64,000 nucleotides of DNA from the NCBI GenBank assembly GCA_039613835.1, contig CP154827.1:466501-530500 (forward strand), in the 5' to 3' direction. The notes below the pieces were generated by a model. It saw only the letters and a program-made list of their open reading frames with translations, was not told the DNA's origin and ran no database searches. Shown one piece after another: positions 1 through 8,844 of this stretch. Source of the DNA: Acetobacteraceae bacterium (GTDB lineage Bacteria; Pseudomonadota; Alphaproteobacteria; Acetobacterales; Acetobacteraceae). Position 1 is the stretch's first letter; each line of letters begins with the position of its first letter. A program made the translations under genes and the position numbers.

Positions 1-193
1 CCAGCATGACAGGCCATAAAATACGGAAATAGCGCGTAAGCGCGGCGAGGATAATGTTGTGGCGTTGCACGGCGTCCAGCGCACGGACACTAGCCCGCAT
101 CACGGTGACGATAAACCCGCCACCGCCGACCCATGTAATGATCCCGATAATGTGAAGGGTTAAAACAACATCCCACAAGACTGCGTTGATCAT
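1..193 (-). CDS. CopD-like integral membrane protein (partial, N-terminal 64 residues)
   Basis: This is the beginning of a gene that runs leftward out of the window. The start ATG (191-193) has a GGAG Shine-Dalgarno a few bases upstream. The visible part has a hydrophobic segment at about residues 7-30 containing LHIIGIITWVGG, then a polar stretch ending in an RYFRILW motif and a second hydrophobic start. A first helix with His and a W-V-G-G turn, followed by an L-x-x-x-QR-x loop, resembles CopD/DUF2269-like four-helix membrane proteins. That assignment rests on 64 residues only. It is divergent from nnr, with 186 bases between the two starts. Confidence 0.5.
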   Translation of the reverse strand, partial: MINAVLWDVVLTLHIIGIITWVGGGGFIVTVMRASVRALDAVQRHNIILAALTRYFRILWPVML

Positions 194-379
194 CTCATCT
201 CCAAGTCAGGTTTTCGGCTTGCACGGTTATCACGATTTGGCGAAGCTGCAAGGGGGTAAAGCAGGCGCGCCACGCCATCGACGTTGCCCACAGCGCATAT
301 GCCGCCGCAGTGCCGCGATTTTCTTGGCCTCAGGTCGGGGTGACGTGGCGGCGCGTCTTTCAGGATAGGGGTATCGAGC

Positions 380-1807
380 GTGTCATTGCCGCATCAGTTC
401 ATTCAAAGGGCCGTGCTGACTCCAGCGGAATTTGCCGCGCTGGATGCGGCGGCGGCCCGGATCATCGGCATGGAAACGCTGATCGCACGCGCAGGGTGGT
501 GCGTGGCGCGGGAAGTCATGTCACGCTACGCACTGTCCCGTGTTCTTATCCTTTGCGGGCCGGGCAATAATGGACGCGATGGTCAGGAGACAGCGAAGAA
601 CCTGGCGCGGGCGGGATGGGACGTTTGTGTGACATTTTACCGCGACGCACCGCAGTCACCACCGGAATGGCTTGCGCGGTCGGGGATTACGATGGTGCCC
701 TTCACCGCTGAGGAAGCAGCGCGCGTGGATCTCGTGATTGATGCTGTTTTCGGCGCGGGGCTGAACCGCCCCCCGGATGCCGCCTTGATATCGGTGCTGC
801 GCGCGGCGCAGCGGCGTGTCGCCATTGATGTGCCCTCTGGTGCGGATGGTGCGACAGGCCATTTGCCTGACGACGCACCTGAATATGATCTGACCGTGAC
901 CTTCGTGCGGCTGAAACCGGCGCATCTCCTCGCCCCGGCAAGATTTCTGATGGGTGAGATTGTCTGCCGCGATATCGGCATGGATGACGCGCTTGTCGCG
1001 CAATATGCCGGTCAAGTGTTTCATAATAGTCCTGAGCTTTGGGACGTGCCGGCCATGTCGATGACAGGCCATAAATATGATCGCGGCATTGTCAGTATTA
1101 TTGGTGGTGCCGTTATGCCCGGGGCCACGCGTCTGGCGGTGGATGGGGCGCGCCGCAGTGGCGCGGGCCTTGTCCGCATCGCGGCCGGGCCTTCAGCGCC
1201 TCTCTACCATATTGTTGCGCCAGCGGATGTGATCGTCGATGCAGCCCCCCTTGAAACATTGCTGGATGACGCACGTCGGAAATGCTGGATCTGCGGCCCC
1301 GGCCTGATGGAGGATGAGGTTGGCGCGAGCTTCGATATTCTGGTGGGTGTGGGGCGTCAGATTGTTGCAGATGCGGGCGCGCTCGCCTGGGCCGGGTCCG
1401 CGCCCGAGAAGTTGAGGGGCGCAACTGTCATCACACCTCATAAGGGTGAATTTGCACGGCTCTTCGGCGGAAAGCCCCATGATTTGATTGAGACGACACG
1501 TCGGGCGGCCGTGACCACCGGCGCGGTCGTCATTTTAAAAGGCGCGTCAACGGTTATCGCCGCGCCGGATGGCCGCGTTGCCATCAACACCCACGCCTCC
1601 TCCAAACTGGCAACGGCAGGCTCCGGCGATACGTTGAGCGGCGTCATCGCGACCCTTCTCGCATGTGGGATGGCGCCGTGGGAGGCGGGTTGCGCCGCTG
1701 TCTGGATACATGGGGAGGCCGGACGTCGCGCAGGTCCGTGGCCCCCGGCGGAGGAATTGGCCCAGCATCTTGGCGCTGCGCGGGAAAGCGCAGAACGCCG
1801 CTTGTGA
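380..1807 (+). CDS. nnr: Bifunctional NAD(P)HX epimerase / ADP-dependent NAD(P)HX dehydratase
   Basis: This is a 475-residue fusion that repairs hydrated NADH and NADPH. The N-terminal YjeF epimerase domain (about 1-215) shows GPGNN at 60-64, DAVFGAGLNR at 121-130 and IDVPSG at 149-154. The C-terminal ribokinase-fold dehydratase domain (about 225-475) shows HKYDRG at 231-236, ITPHKGEFARLF near 351 and GSGDTLSG at 414-421, which holds the catalytic Asp. The start is GTG at 380; no clear ATG lies nearby. One oddity is that the normally invariant NNGGDG loop reads NNGRDG (Arg66), followed by Gln instead of an aromatic residue. It is followed at once by tRNA-Leu. Confidence 0.92.
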   Translation: MSLPHQFIQRAVLTPAEFAALDAAAARIIGMETLIARAGWCVAREVMSRYALSRVLILCGPGNNGRDGQETAKNLARAGWDVCVTFYRDAPQSPPEWLARSGITMVPFTAEEAARVDLVIDAVFGAGLNRPPDAALISVLRAAQRRVAIDVPSGADGATGHLPDDAPEYDLTVTFVRLKPAHLLAPARFLMGEIVCRDIGMDDALVAQYAGQVFHNSPELWDVPAMSMTGHKYDRGIVSIIGGAVMPGATRLAVDGARRSGAGLVRIAAGPSAPLYHIVAPADVIVDAAPLETLLDDARRKCWICGPGLMEDEVGASFDILVGVGRQIVADAGALAWAGSAPEKLRGATVITPHKGEFARLFGGKPHDLIETTRRAAVTTGAVVILKGASTVIAAPDGRVAINTHASSKLATAGSGDTLSGVIATLLACGMAPWEAGCAAVWIHGEAGRRAGPWPPAEELAQHLGAARESAERRL

Positions 1808-1871
1808 AAAACGCCGGATTGCTGTAAGCCGCGCGGCAAAGCCTTAGAGCGATCTCAAGGCCTGACTTTAT

Positions 1872-1956
1872 GCGGGCGTGGTGGAATTGGTAGACACGCC
1901 AGACTTAGGATCTGGTGGCGTAAGTCGTGGGGGTTCAAGTCCCTCCGCCCGTACCA
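1872..1956 (+). tRNA. tRNA-Leu (anticodon UAG)
   Basis: An 85-base class II tRNA with encoded CCA. The acceptor arms pair as GCGGGCG with CGCCCGT (a G-U first pair) and the T arm contains GGTTCAAGTCC. The anticodon stem CCAGA/TCTGG encloses the loop CTTAGGA, giving anticodon UAG. The long variable arm fits leucine. The tig start codon follows 83 bases after the CCA, so the two may share a transcript. Confidence 0.97.
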
Positions 1957-2039
1957 ACTTAATTTTTGCTGTCGACGCAAAGAGGTCCATGCCTGGCACG
2001 ATCGTCGATAGCAGCTTCGTCGAGAGGATCGCCTGGAAG

Positions 2040-3368
2040 ATGCAGGTTACGCAAACGCAATCCGAAGGTCTCAAGCGTGAATTTAAAGTCACGGTGCCCG
2101 CATCCGACCTGCAGGAACGCCGCGCCGCCCGGTTGCAGGAGCTTGCGCGCACGGTCAATATTCCCGGCTTTCGCTCCGGCAAAGTGCCGGCATCGGTCGT
2201 AAAACAGCGTTTCGGCCAGTCGGTCGAGGGGGAAGTCCTCGATAAGACGATCAATGAATGCGTGTCGGAGCTGATGAAGACGCATGATCTGCATCCTGCA
2301 TCTCAGCCCAAAGTGGATGTCGGCCAGCTTGACGATGCGAGTGACCTTGAATTCACGCTGAACCTTGAAGTCCTGCCCGCGATCACCATCCCGGAAACGT
2401 CGGATATCACCTTGACGCGCCTGATCGCGAAACCGGCTCAGGACGGAATTGACAAGGCGTTGGAGGAGCTTGCCAAGCGGAATCGCAGCTTTGAGGATAT
2501 CGAGGAAGCCCGCCCCGCCAAGGAAGGTGACGTGCTGAACGTCAATTTCGTCGGGAAGATCGATGGCACCCCCTTTGATGGCGGCACGGTCAATGACGTC
2601 AATGTCGAAATTGGTGGTGCCGGCTTCATCTCCGGCTTCGCTGAGCAGATTGAAGGCATGTCGGCCGGTGGAGAAAAAACCATCAATGTGACCTTTCCGG
2701 CTGATTATCAGGCAAAAGAGCTTGCTGGGAAGGAGGTGCAGTTTGAGATCAAGGCCAACAGCCTCAGAAAGCCGGTCGACCCGGCGATTGATGATGAACT
2801 CGCCAAGAAAATGGGCTTTGAGTCGCTGGAGAAATTGCAGGAGCTGATTTCAAGCCAGGTTGAAAATGAATATTCCCAGCTGACCCGTCTGCGCATCAAG
2901 CGGGAATTGCTCGACAAACTCGCCGAGAGAACAGATTTCGAGGCGCCGGAATCGATGATTGAAGCCGAATTCGGGCAGATTTGGCAGCGTATTGAGCAGG
3001 ACCGGCAGAATGGTTCACTCGATGAAGAGGATGCCAGCAAGTCGGAGGATGATCTCAGATCGGACTACCGCAAGATCGCCGAGCGCCGTGTGAAACTCGG
3101 ACTGCTTCTGGCGGAGATCGGTCGTGAGAAGGAGATTTCCGTCTCACGTGAAGAGCTGATGGGCGCCGTGCAGCAGGAGGCCATGCGCTATCCCGGGCAG
3201 GAGCAGACTGTTTTTGAATTTTTCGGGAAAAACCCACAAGCTGTTGAAGGTTTGCGCGGGCCGATTCTGGAGAATAAGGTCGTCGATTATCTCATCGAGC
3301 TTGCGCAGGTGACGGATAAGGAAGTGACGCCGGAGGAACTGGCTGACATGCCGGGCGCCAGCCTCTAA
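2040..3368 (+). CDS. tig: Trigger factor, ribosome-associated chaperone and prolyl isomerase
   Basis: Trigger factor binds ribosomal protein L23 at the exit tunnel and shields nascent chains. The N-terminal domain carries the ribosome-binding signature GFRSGKVP at residues 43-50. A FKBP-like PPIase domain (about 150-245) begins around GDVLNVNFVGK, and the remainder is the helical C-terminal chaperone domain. I chose ATG 2040 (442 residues, usual family length) because the open frame continues upstream through tRNA-Leu and that part only translates the tRNA. A purine-rich GAGAGGA lies upstream. It heads the tig-clpP-clpX-lon-hup proteostasis cluster. Confidence 0.96.
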   Translation: MQVTQTQSEGLKREFKVTVPASDLQERRAARLQELARTVNIPGFRSGKVPASVVKQRFGQSVEGEVLDKTINECVSELMKTHDLHPASQPKVDVGQLDDASDLEFTLNLEVLPAITIPETSDITLTRLIAKPAQDGIDKALEELAKRNRSFEDIEEARPAKEGDVLNVNFVGKIDGTPFDGGTVNDVNVEIGGAGFISGFAEQIEGMSAGGEKTINVTFPADYQAKELAGKEVQFEIKANSLRKPVDPAIDDELAKKMGFESLEKLQELISSQVENEYSQLTRLRIKRELLDKLAERTDFEAPESMIEAEFGQIWQRIEQDRQNGSLDEEDASKSEDDLRSDYRKIAERRVKLGLLLAEIGREKEISVSREELMGAVQQEAMRYPGQEQTVFEFFGKNPQAVEGLRGPILENKVVDYLIELAQVTDKEVTPEELADMPGASL

Positions 3369-3397
3369 TAAGATCATCACAGAAAATCCTGGAATCG

Positions 3398-3438
3398 GGG
3401 TCGGGCTTCCTGAGCGGGTCCGGCCCTGTTTCATTTTT
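3398..3438 (+). terminator. Probable Rho-independent terminator after tig
   Basis: Arms GGGTCGGGC (3398-3406) and GTCCGGCCC (3418-3426) form a 9-pair stem with two G-U pairs around an 11-base loop. The stem is followed by the T-rich tail TGTTTCATTTTT. It sits 30 bases past the tig stop and before clpP. Confidence 0.6.
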
Positions 3439-3506
3439 CTGAGTCAGTGACATTTCACAACAATCCGTTATCATGTGATTTCAGTTGTTTTTAGCGAGGG
3501 GTGACT

Positions 3507-4145
3507 ATGTCCATCGAGGATCGCAATCCGTTCGAGATATCTAATAATGCGCTGGTCCCGATGGTCGTGGAGCAGACCTCCCGCGGTGAGCGCGCATTCG
3601 ATATTTACTCCCGCCTTTTGCAGGAGCGCATTATTTTCCTGACCGGGCCGGTTTATGATCAGGTGGCCTCCCTCATCTCCGCACAATTGCTTTATCTGGA
3701 GAGCGTTAATCCCTCCAAGGAGATTTCGTTCTATATCAACAGCCCGGGTGGCGTCGTATCCGCAGGTTTGGCGATATACGACACGATGCGTTACATCCGG
3801 TGCTCCGTCAGCACAGTGTGTGTTGGTCAGGCGGCTTCCATGGGCTCCCTTCTGCTGGCGGCGGGTGAGAAGGGGCGACGCTTCTGCCTGCCCAATGCAC
3901 GTGTCATGGTGCATCAACCTTCCGGCGGGGCGCAGGGCGTGGCAGCGGATATTGAGATCCAGGCGAAAGAGATCCTCATCATCCGCGACCGGTTAAACGA
4001 AATTTATCGAACACATACCGGTCGTTCTCTCAAGGAGATTGAGGGCGCGCTTGATCGCGATAATTACCTGTCCGCGGAGCAAGCCCGGAAATTCGGCCTT
4101 ATTGATGAGGTCGTCGCGGATCGGATGAAAGAGCCGGTAAAATAA
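3507..4145 (+). CDS. clpP: ATP-dependent Clp protease proteolytic subunit
   Basis: The serine peptidase of the ClpXP/ClpAP machines, 212 residues. Catalytic Ser111 (GQAASMGS) and His136 (MVHQPSGG) fall at the same numbers as in the E. coli precursor, and INSPGG forms the oxyanion region. ATG 3507 is preferred over the in-frame GTG at 3501 because GAGGGG (3495-3501) is an ideal ribosome-binding site for the ATG. It lies upstream of clpX, whose ATPase feeds it substrates; the 183-base gap suggests clpX also has its own promoter. Confidence 0.97.
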   Translation: MSIEDRNPFEISNNALVPMVVEQTSRGERAFDIYSRLLQERIIFLTGPVYDQVASLISAQLLYLESVNPSKEISFYINSPGGVVSAGLAIYDTMRYIRCSVSTVCVGQAASMGSLLLAAGEKGRRFCLPNARVMVHQPSGGAQGVAADIEIQAKEILIIRDRLNEIYRTHTGRSLKEIEGALDRDNYLSAEQARKFGLIDEVVADRMKEPVK

Positions 4146-4152
4146 TTCTCTA

Positions 4153-4182
4153 TTGATTGCATGACGGGTAAACCGCCATAAT
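4153..4182 (+). promoter_or_regulatory. Candidate sigma-70 promoter for clpX
   Basis: TTGATT (4153-4158) and CATAAT (4177-4182) are separated by 18 bases in the clpP-clpX gap, about 145 bases before the clpX start. One box mismatches the consensus in one position and the other in two. The call is from pattern only. Confidence 0.4.
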
Positions 4183-4328
4183 GTTATTTCCTTATCGGCG
4201 CTTCGCGCGGTTTCTGGAGGTTGAAGCTGCATGACGCGCAGTTGCGTGGCGCATCAACGCGGCAATTTGGTTTGTGTTTCTTCAGAAAAGTCGATGTGCG
4301 AGAGACGTCTGGGGAAAAAGGAGTGCCT

Positions 4329-5597
4329 ATGAACATCAAGTCCGGCGATTCGAAAAATACGTTGTATTGTTCGTTCTGCGGCAAATCTCAGCATGAGGTG
4401 CGTAAGCTGATTGCCGGGCCAATCGTGTTCATCTGCGACGAATGCAGCGAACTTTGTATGGATATCATCCGCGAGGAACATAAATCCCATCTCGTGAAAT
4501 CACGGGACGGGGTGCCCACCCCCCGTGAGATCTGCAAAGTGCTCGATGATTACGTGATCGGGCAGGTCCACGCCAAAAAAGCGCTCTCCGTCGCGGTGCA
4601 TAATCATTATAAGCGCCTGACGCACGCGCAGAAGAATAATGATGTCGAGATTTCGAAATCGAACATCATGTTGATCGGGCCGACAGGCTCGGGCAAGACG
4701 CTTCTGGCGCAGACCCTCGCGCGCATCCTCGACGTGCCGTTCACCATGGCGGATGCCACGACATTGACCGAAGCCGGTTATGTTGGGGAGGACGTTGAAA
4801 ACATAATTCTCAAGCTTCTCCAGGCATCTGATTATAACGTTGAGCGCGCTCAGCGCGGTATCGTCTATATTGATGAGATCGATAAGATTTCCCGCAAATC
4901 GGATAATCCGTCGATCACGCGGGATGTCAGTGGTGAGGGCGTCCAACAAGCGCTGCTGAAATTGATGGAAGGTACGGTTGCGTCCGTGCCACCACAGGGA
5001 GGGCGGAAACATCCGCAGCAGGAATTCCTGCAGGTCGACACCACCAACATGTTGTTTATCTGTGGCGGCGCCTTTGCGGGTCTGGACAAAATCATCGCTG
5101 CGCGTGGGGAGGGCTCTGCCATGGGGTTTGGCGCGGAAGTGCGCGGCGATGATGAGCGTCGTCTGGGCGCCGTCCTGCAAAGTGTTGAACCGGAAGATCT
5201 CCTCAAATTCGGCCTGATACCGGAATTTATCGGGCGTATCCCTGTCATCGCCACATTGGAAGACCTTGACCGCGACGCACTCGTCTCCATCCTGTCGACG
5301 CCCAAAAATGCGTTGGTCAAGCAATATCAGCGCCTCTTCCAGATGGAGGGTGTCTCACTGACCTTTACCGAGGATGCGCTGGGCCAGATTGCGCGGGGGG
5401 CGATGGACCGTAAAACGGGCGCGCGTGGTCTGCGTTCGATCGTGGAGAATATTCTTCTCGACACGATGTTTGATCTTCCCGGCCTTGAAAGTGTCGAGGA
5501 AGTGGTCGTGAATAAGGATGTCGCTGACGGCAAGGCCAAGCCTGTTTATGTTTACGGTAAAGGTGGCTCCGCCGAGGCGAAGGAGCAATCAGCCTGA
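4329..5597 (+). CDS. clpX: ATP-dependent Clp protease ATP-binding subunit ClpX
   Basis: AAA+ unfoldase that recognises tagged proteins (including ssrA-tagged chains, see smpB) and threads them into ClpP. The N-terminal zinc-binding domain has Cys14, Cys17, Cys36 and Cys39. Walker A GPTGSGKT is at 117-124 and Walker [10 protein letters not shown] at about 179-187. An [11 protein letters not shown] segment starts the small domain. The 422-residue length is typical. ATG 4329 has AAGGAG at 4318-4323; the frame stays open 36 codons upstream but lacks family similarity there. Confidence 0.97.
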   Translation: MNIKSGDSKNTLYCSFCGKSQHEVRKLIAGPIVFICDECSELCMDIIREEHKSHLVKSRDGVPTPREICKVLDDYVIGQVHAKKALSVAVHNHYKRLTHAQKNNDVEISKSNIMLIGPTGSGKTLLAQTLARILDVPFTMADATTLTEAGYVGEDVENIILKLLQASDYNVERAQRGIVYIDEIDKISRKSDNPSITRDVSGEGVQQALLKLMEGTVASVPPQGGRKHPQQEFLQVDTTNMLFICGGAFAGLDKIIAARGEGSAMGFGAEVRGDDERRLGAVLQSVEPEDLLKFGLIPEFIGRIPVIATLEDLDRDALVSILSTPKNALVKQYQRLFQMEGVSLTFTEDALGQIARGAMDRKTGARGLRSIVENILLDTMFDLPGLESVEEVVVNKDVADGKAKPVYVYGKGGSAEAKEQSA

Positions 5598-5754
5598 AGC
5601 TGTGCCGCGCGTCGGCACTGCCTTGAAAAAGGCGCGAATTGTATACATTTATGGTGCGATAAGTGACCTGCCCGAAAGCAGAGGGGAACGGTCCGGAATC
5701 TGTGCCGATATCACGGGCAGACATGGTGCGATCGTCCATCAGGAGATCAATTTT

Positions 5755-8220
5755 GTGACGGAAAAAATGAAAGATAGTGGTGAGAAAGCCGTGCCGGACG
5801 CGCGCAAAGCCGTCGAGAGTCCGGCAGCCGATTTTGTCGCGGTTCTGCCGCTTCGCGACATTGTGGTTTTCCCGCATATGATTGTGCCGCTCTTCGTCGG
5901 GCGTGAAAAGTCAGTTCGTGCGCTCGAGGCGGTGACCAGTCAGAACAAGCAGATCCTGCTCGTCGCACAGAAAGACGCGTCCCAGGACGACCCTTCATCC
6001 GACGATATTTACGGTTTCGGCACGGTTTCTACGATCCTGCAATTACTAAAACTCCCTGACGGCACCGTTAAAGTCCTTGTGGAGGGCGTTCGCCGCGCCC
6101 GCATTAAATCGTTGCAGGACAGGGACGGACATTTCGAGGCCGTCATTGACGAGGTTGATGACGACCTCAGTGAGGATGAGGAGCTTGACCCGCTTGGTCG
6201 GACGGCCATCTCGCAGTTTGAGCAATATGTTAAACTCAATAAGAAGATCGCGCCGGAAGTCATGATCTCAATCGGCCAGATTGAGCAGCCTTCTAAACTC
6301 GCGGACACGATCGCCAGTCATCTGACCCTCAAAATCCCCGATAAGCAGAAACTACTTGAGACAATCTCCGTCTCCCAGCGGTTGGAGCAGGTCTTCACGC
6401 ATATGGAGCAGGAGATTGGCGTCCTCCAGGTCGAGAAGCGCATTCGTAATCGCGTCAAACGACAGATGGAGAAGACGCAGCGGGAATATTACCTCAATGA
6501 GCAGTTGAAGGCGATCCAGAAAGAACTCGGTGAGGGTGAAGAGGGTCGTGACGAGACGGCGGAAATTGAGGAGAAAATCAAATCCACCCGTCTGTCAAAA
6601 GAAGCGCGTGAGAAAGCGACAGGAGAACTGCGCAAGCTGCGGGGCATGAGCCCGATGTCCGCCGAGTCGGCCGTCGTGCGGAATTATCTTGAATGGCTCC
6701 TCTCTCTCCCCTGGAAGAAGCGGAGCAAGATCTCCAAAGATCTCGGAGCTGCCCAGCAGATACTCGACACGGATCATTACGGACTCGAGAAGGTCAATGA
6801 GCGGATACTCGAATATCTGGCGGTTCAGTCGCGCGAGCAGAAGCTCAAGGGGCCGATTTTATGTTTCGTGGGCCCGCCTGGCGTCGGTAAAACATCGCTG
6901 GCGCGCTCCATCGCGAAATCGATCGGAAGAAATTACGTCCGTATGTCGCTCGGTGGCGTGCATGACGAGTCGGAAATCCGTGGACATCGTCGCACCTATA
7001 TTGGTTCCATGCCCGGCAAAATTGTTCAGGGCATGAAAAAAGCCAAGACGTCGAATCCGCTTTTCCTGCTTGATGAGATTGATAAACTGGGCTCAGACTG
7101 GCGCGGTGACCCTTCTTCGGCGCTGCTGGAAGTTCTTGACCCGGAACAGAATGGCACTTTTAACGATCATTACCTTGAGGTGGATTACGATCTATCGGAC
7201 GTGATGTTTGTGACGACGGCGAATAGCCTGAATATGCCCCAGCCTTTGCTGGACCGGATGGAGATCATCCGCATCTCCGGCTATACGGAAGATGAGAAAG
7301 TCGAGATTGCCCGGCGTCACCTTGTTGAGAAACAGGCCAAGGCCAATAATCTCAAATCATCGGAATGGTCATTGAGTGACGACGCGTTGCGCGAGATCAT
7401 CCAGAGTTACACACGTGAATCCGGCGTTCGTAATCTTGAGCGTGAAATTGCCAAAATTGCACGCAAGGTAGTCAAAGCCATCGTTACATCGTTGGAAACA
7501 AAAAAGATCGACGTCACGGTTGAGAATCTCGCCGAGTTTCTCGGCGTTAAGAGATTCCACCATGGTGAAACGGAGCAGGAAGACCTTGTCGGCATGGTTT
7601 CCGGCCTGGCCTGGACGGAAGTTGGCGGCGAGATCCTGACGATTGAAAGCGTGTTGCTAGACGGTAAAGGGCAGGTCAAGGCGACGGGTAAACTTGGGGA
7701 AGTCATGCAGGAGAGCGTTTCGGCGGCTTTCTCCTATGTGCGTTCCCGCAGTCCTGAGCTTGGCATCTCGCGCAAAATCTATGAGACGCGTGACATCCAT
7801 GTGCATGTGCCGGAGGGGGCCACGCCGAAAGACGGGCCTTCAGCCGGTGTGGCCATGGCCATCTCGATCATCAGCACTCTGACCGGTATCCCGATCCGTC
7901 ACGATGTCGCCATGACGGGTGAAATCACGCTGCGCGGCCGCGTGCTGGAAATTGGCGGCCTGAAGGAAAAGCTACTGGCGGCTGTCCGGGCTGGCATCAA
8001 AAAGGTGTTTATCCCCAAGGATAATGAGAAGGATCTGGTCGATATCCCTGAAAATGTGAAATCGGCCTTGTATATCGTCCCTGTCTCACACGTCAGTGAG
8101 GTGGTTAACGCGGCCCTGACGCAACCGGTGACGCCGATCATCTGGTCAAACGAGCCGGATGAGAAGTTAACCGGGCGGGAAAATCGGGGTGAGGGGGAGG
8201 GGACGGGGCTGCCACATTAA
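5755..8220 (+). CDS. lon: Lon ATP-dependent protease
   Basis: Hexameric AAA+ serine protease that removes misfolded and regulatory proteins, 821 residues. It has the N-terminal substrate-binding domain (VAVLPLRDIVVFPHM), Walker A GPPGVGKT near residue 373, Walker B FLLDEIDKLG, and the C-terminal protease domain with catalytic Ser in GPSAG (about 695) and Lys in GGLKEKLL (about 738). GTG 5755 is chosen because AGGAGA lies at 5741-5746. The frame is open back to 5518 inside clpX, but that part is not family-like. The 157-base leader contains CTTGAAA (about 5622), which resembles a heat-shock -35 box; I see no matching -10. Confidence 0.95.
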   Translation: MTEKMKDSGEKAVPDARKAVESPAADFVAVLPLRDIVVFPHMIVPLFVGREKSVRALEAVTSQNKQILLVAQKDASQDDPSSDDIYGFGTVSTILQLLKLPDGTVKVLVEGVRRARIKSLQDRDGHFEAVIDEVDDDLSEDEELDPLGRTAISQFEQYVKLNKKIAPEVMISIGQIEQPSKLADTIASHLTLKIPDKQKLLETISVSQRLEQVFTHMEQEIGVLQVEKRIRNRVKRQMEKTQREYYLNEQLKAIQKELGEGEEGRDETAEIEEKIKSTRLSKEAREKATGELRKLRGMSPMSAESAVVRNYLEWLLSLPWKKRSKISKDLGAAQQILDTDHYGLEKVNERILEYLAVQSREQKLKGPILCFVGPPGVGKTSLARSIAKSIGRNYVRMSLGGVHDESEIRGHRRTYIGSMPGKIVQGMKKAKTSNPLFLLDEIDKLGSDWRGDPSSALLEVLDPEQNGTFNDHYLEVDYDLSDVMFVTTANSLNMPQPLLDRMEIIRISGYTEDEKVEIARRHLVEKQAKANNLKSSEWSLSDDALREIIQSYTRESGVRNLEREIAKIARKVVKAIVTSLETKKIDVTVENLAEFLGVKRFHHGETEQEDLVGMVSGLAWTEVGGEILTIESVLLDGKGQVKATGKLGEVMQESVSAAFSYVRSRSPELGISRKIYETRDIHVHVPEGATPKDGPSAGVAMAISIISTLTGIPIRHDVAMTGEITLRGRVLEIGGLKEKLLAAVRAGIKKVFIPKDNEKDLVDIPENVKSALYIVPVSHVSEVVNAALTQPVTPIIWSNEPDEKLTGRENRGEGEGTGLPH

Positions 8221-8229
8221 CGCGCGGCG

Positions 8230-8259
8230 CCCCGATGTTTGTCATCTGTGACATCGGGG
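8230..8259 (+). terminator. Hairpin after lon, possible terminator
   Basis: CCCCGATGT (8230-8238) and ACATCGGGG (8251-8259) form a perfect 9-base-pair stem with a 12-base loop, 9 bases after the lon stop. No T-run follows, so it may stabilise the 3' end rather than terminate alone. Confidence 0.5.
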
Positions 8260-8316
8260 AAGCCCTGTGTTGTTTGGATTTCGCTGACGTCGTCAAGCGT
8301 CAAAATTATCTGTTTT

Positions 8317-8322
8317 TATAAT
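8317..8322 (+). promoter_or_regulatory. Consensus -10 box upstream of hup
   Basis: A perfect TATAAT lies 117 bases upstream of the HU start in the lon-hup gap. No good -35 box sits 16-18 bases upstream, so the promoter call is tentative. Confidence 0.35.
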
Positions 8323-8438
8323 CTTTCTGGTTTCGGAAGGTGTTGACGTTAAAAAACCTCTCCATACCGCACCCGACCGAGGCCGAAAGATTGCGGCTTG
8401 GGTCATGTGGTAAAAGGCCCAATTTGGAAAGGCATAAA

Positions 8439-8723
8439 ATGAAAAAACCCCTCAACAAGCAGGAGCCTATTGCGACTGTCGCGAGTCATGCTGATTTGCC
8501 GAAAGCAAGGACGGGTGAAGTTATTGATGCCGTTTTCGAAGTGATCCAGAAAGCCCTTGTCGACAACCAGGAAGTGCGCCTCGTCGGGTTTGGTTCATTC
8601 GCGACGGCGACACGCAAGGCGACAAAAGGTCGCAATCCCCGCACAGGTGAAGAAATCCAGATCCCCACTTCGACTTCCGTCCGCTTCAAGGCCGGCAAAG
8701 GCTTGAAAGACGTCGTCGCCTGA
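8439..8723 (+). CDS. hup: HU-family DNA-binding protein
   Basis: Small nucleoid protein of 94 residues that bends DNA as a dimer. The family signature is present: an N-terminal helical pair, the turn VRLVGFGSF, and the DNA-binding arm with GRNPRTGEEIQIP including the intercalating Pro. ATG 8439 follows a GGAAAGG ribosome-binding site. The frame is open upstream to 8340, but the added residues do not look like HU. Its place right after lon is common in proteobacteria. Confidence 0.95.
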   Translation: MKKPLNKQEPIATVASHADLPKARTGEVIDAVFEVIQKALVDNQEVRLVGFGSFATATRKATKGRNPRTGEEIQIPTSTSVRFKAGKGLKDVVA

Positions 8724-8732
8724 GCCAATTTC

Positions 8733-8758
8733 TGGCACATGTCATCTGCCATGTGCCA
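8733..8758 (+). terminator. Hairpin between hup and tRNA-Val
   Basis: TGGCACATG (8733-8741) and CATGTGCCA (8750-8758) form a perfect 9-base-pair stem with an 8-base loop, starting 10 bases after the hup stop and ending 7 bases before tRNA-Val. No T-tract follows. It may be a hup terminator or an RNA-processing structure. Confidence 0.5.
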
Positions 8759-8765
8759 ACATCAT

Positions 8766-8840
8766 GGGCGATTAGCTCAGCGGTAGAGCGTCTCGTTTAC
8801 ACCGAGAGGGTCGGCGGTTCAATCCCGTCATCGCCCACCA
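8766..8840 (+). tRNA. tRNA-Val (anticodon UAC)
   Basis: A 75-base tRNA with encoded CCA (8838-8840). The acceptor stem GGGCGAT pairs with ATCGCCC, the D arm is AGCTCAGCGGTAGAGC, the anticodon stem TCTCG/CGAGA surrounds TTTACAC (UAC), and the T loop is GGTTCAATCC. The first base after the CCA is only four bases before the birA ATG. Confidence 0.97.
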
Positions 8841-8844
8841 TGAT

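Noticed and set aside
1878..2039. N-terminal extension of trigger factor starting MVELVDTPDLGSGG
   Set aside because: This is the translation of tRNA-Leu plus leader; the pattern is a well-known false start next to leucine tRNAs. The family N-terminus begins at 2040.
4500..5324. 274-codon minus-strand open frame inside clpX
   Set aside because: Shadow of clpX; composition follows the complement of conserved AAA+ motifs.
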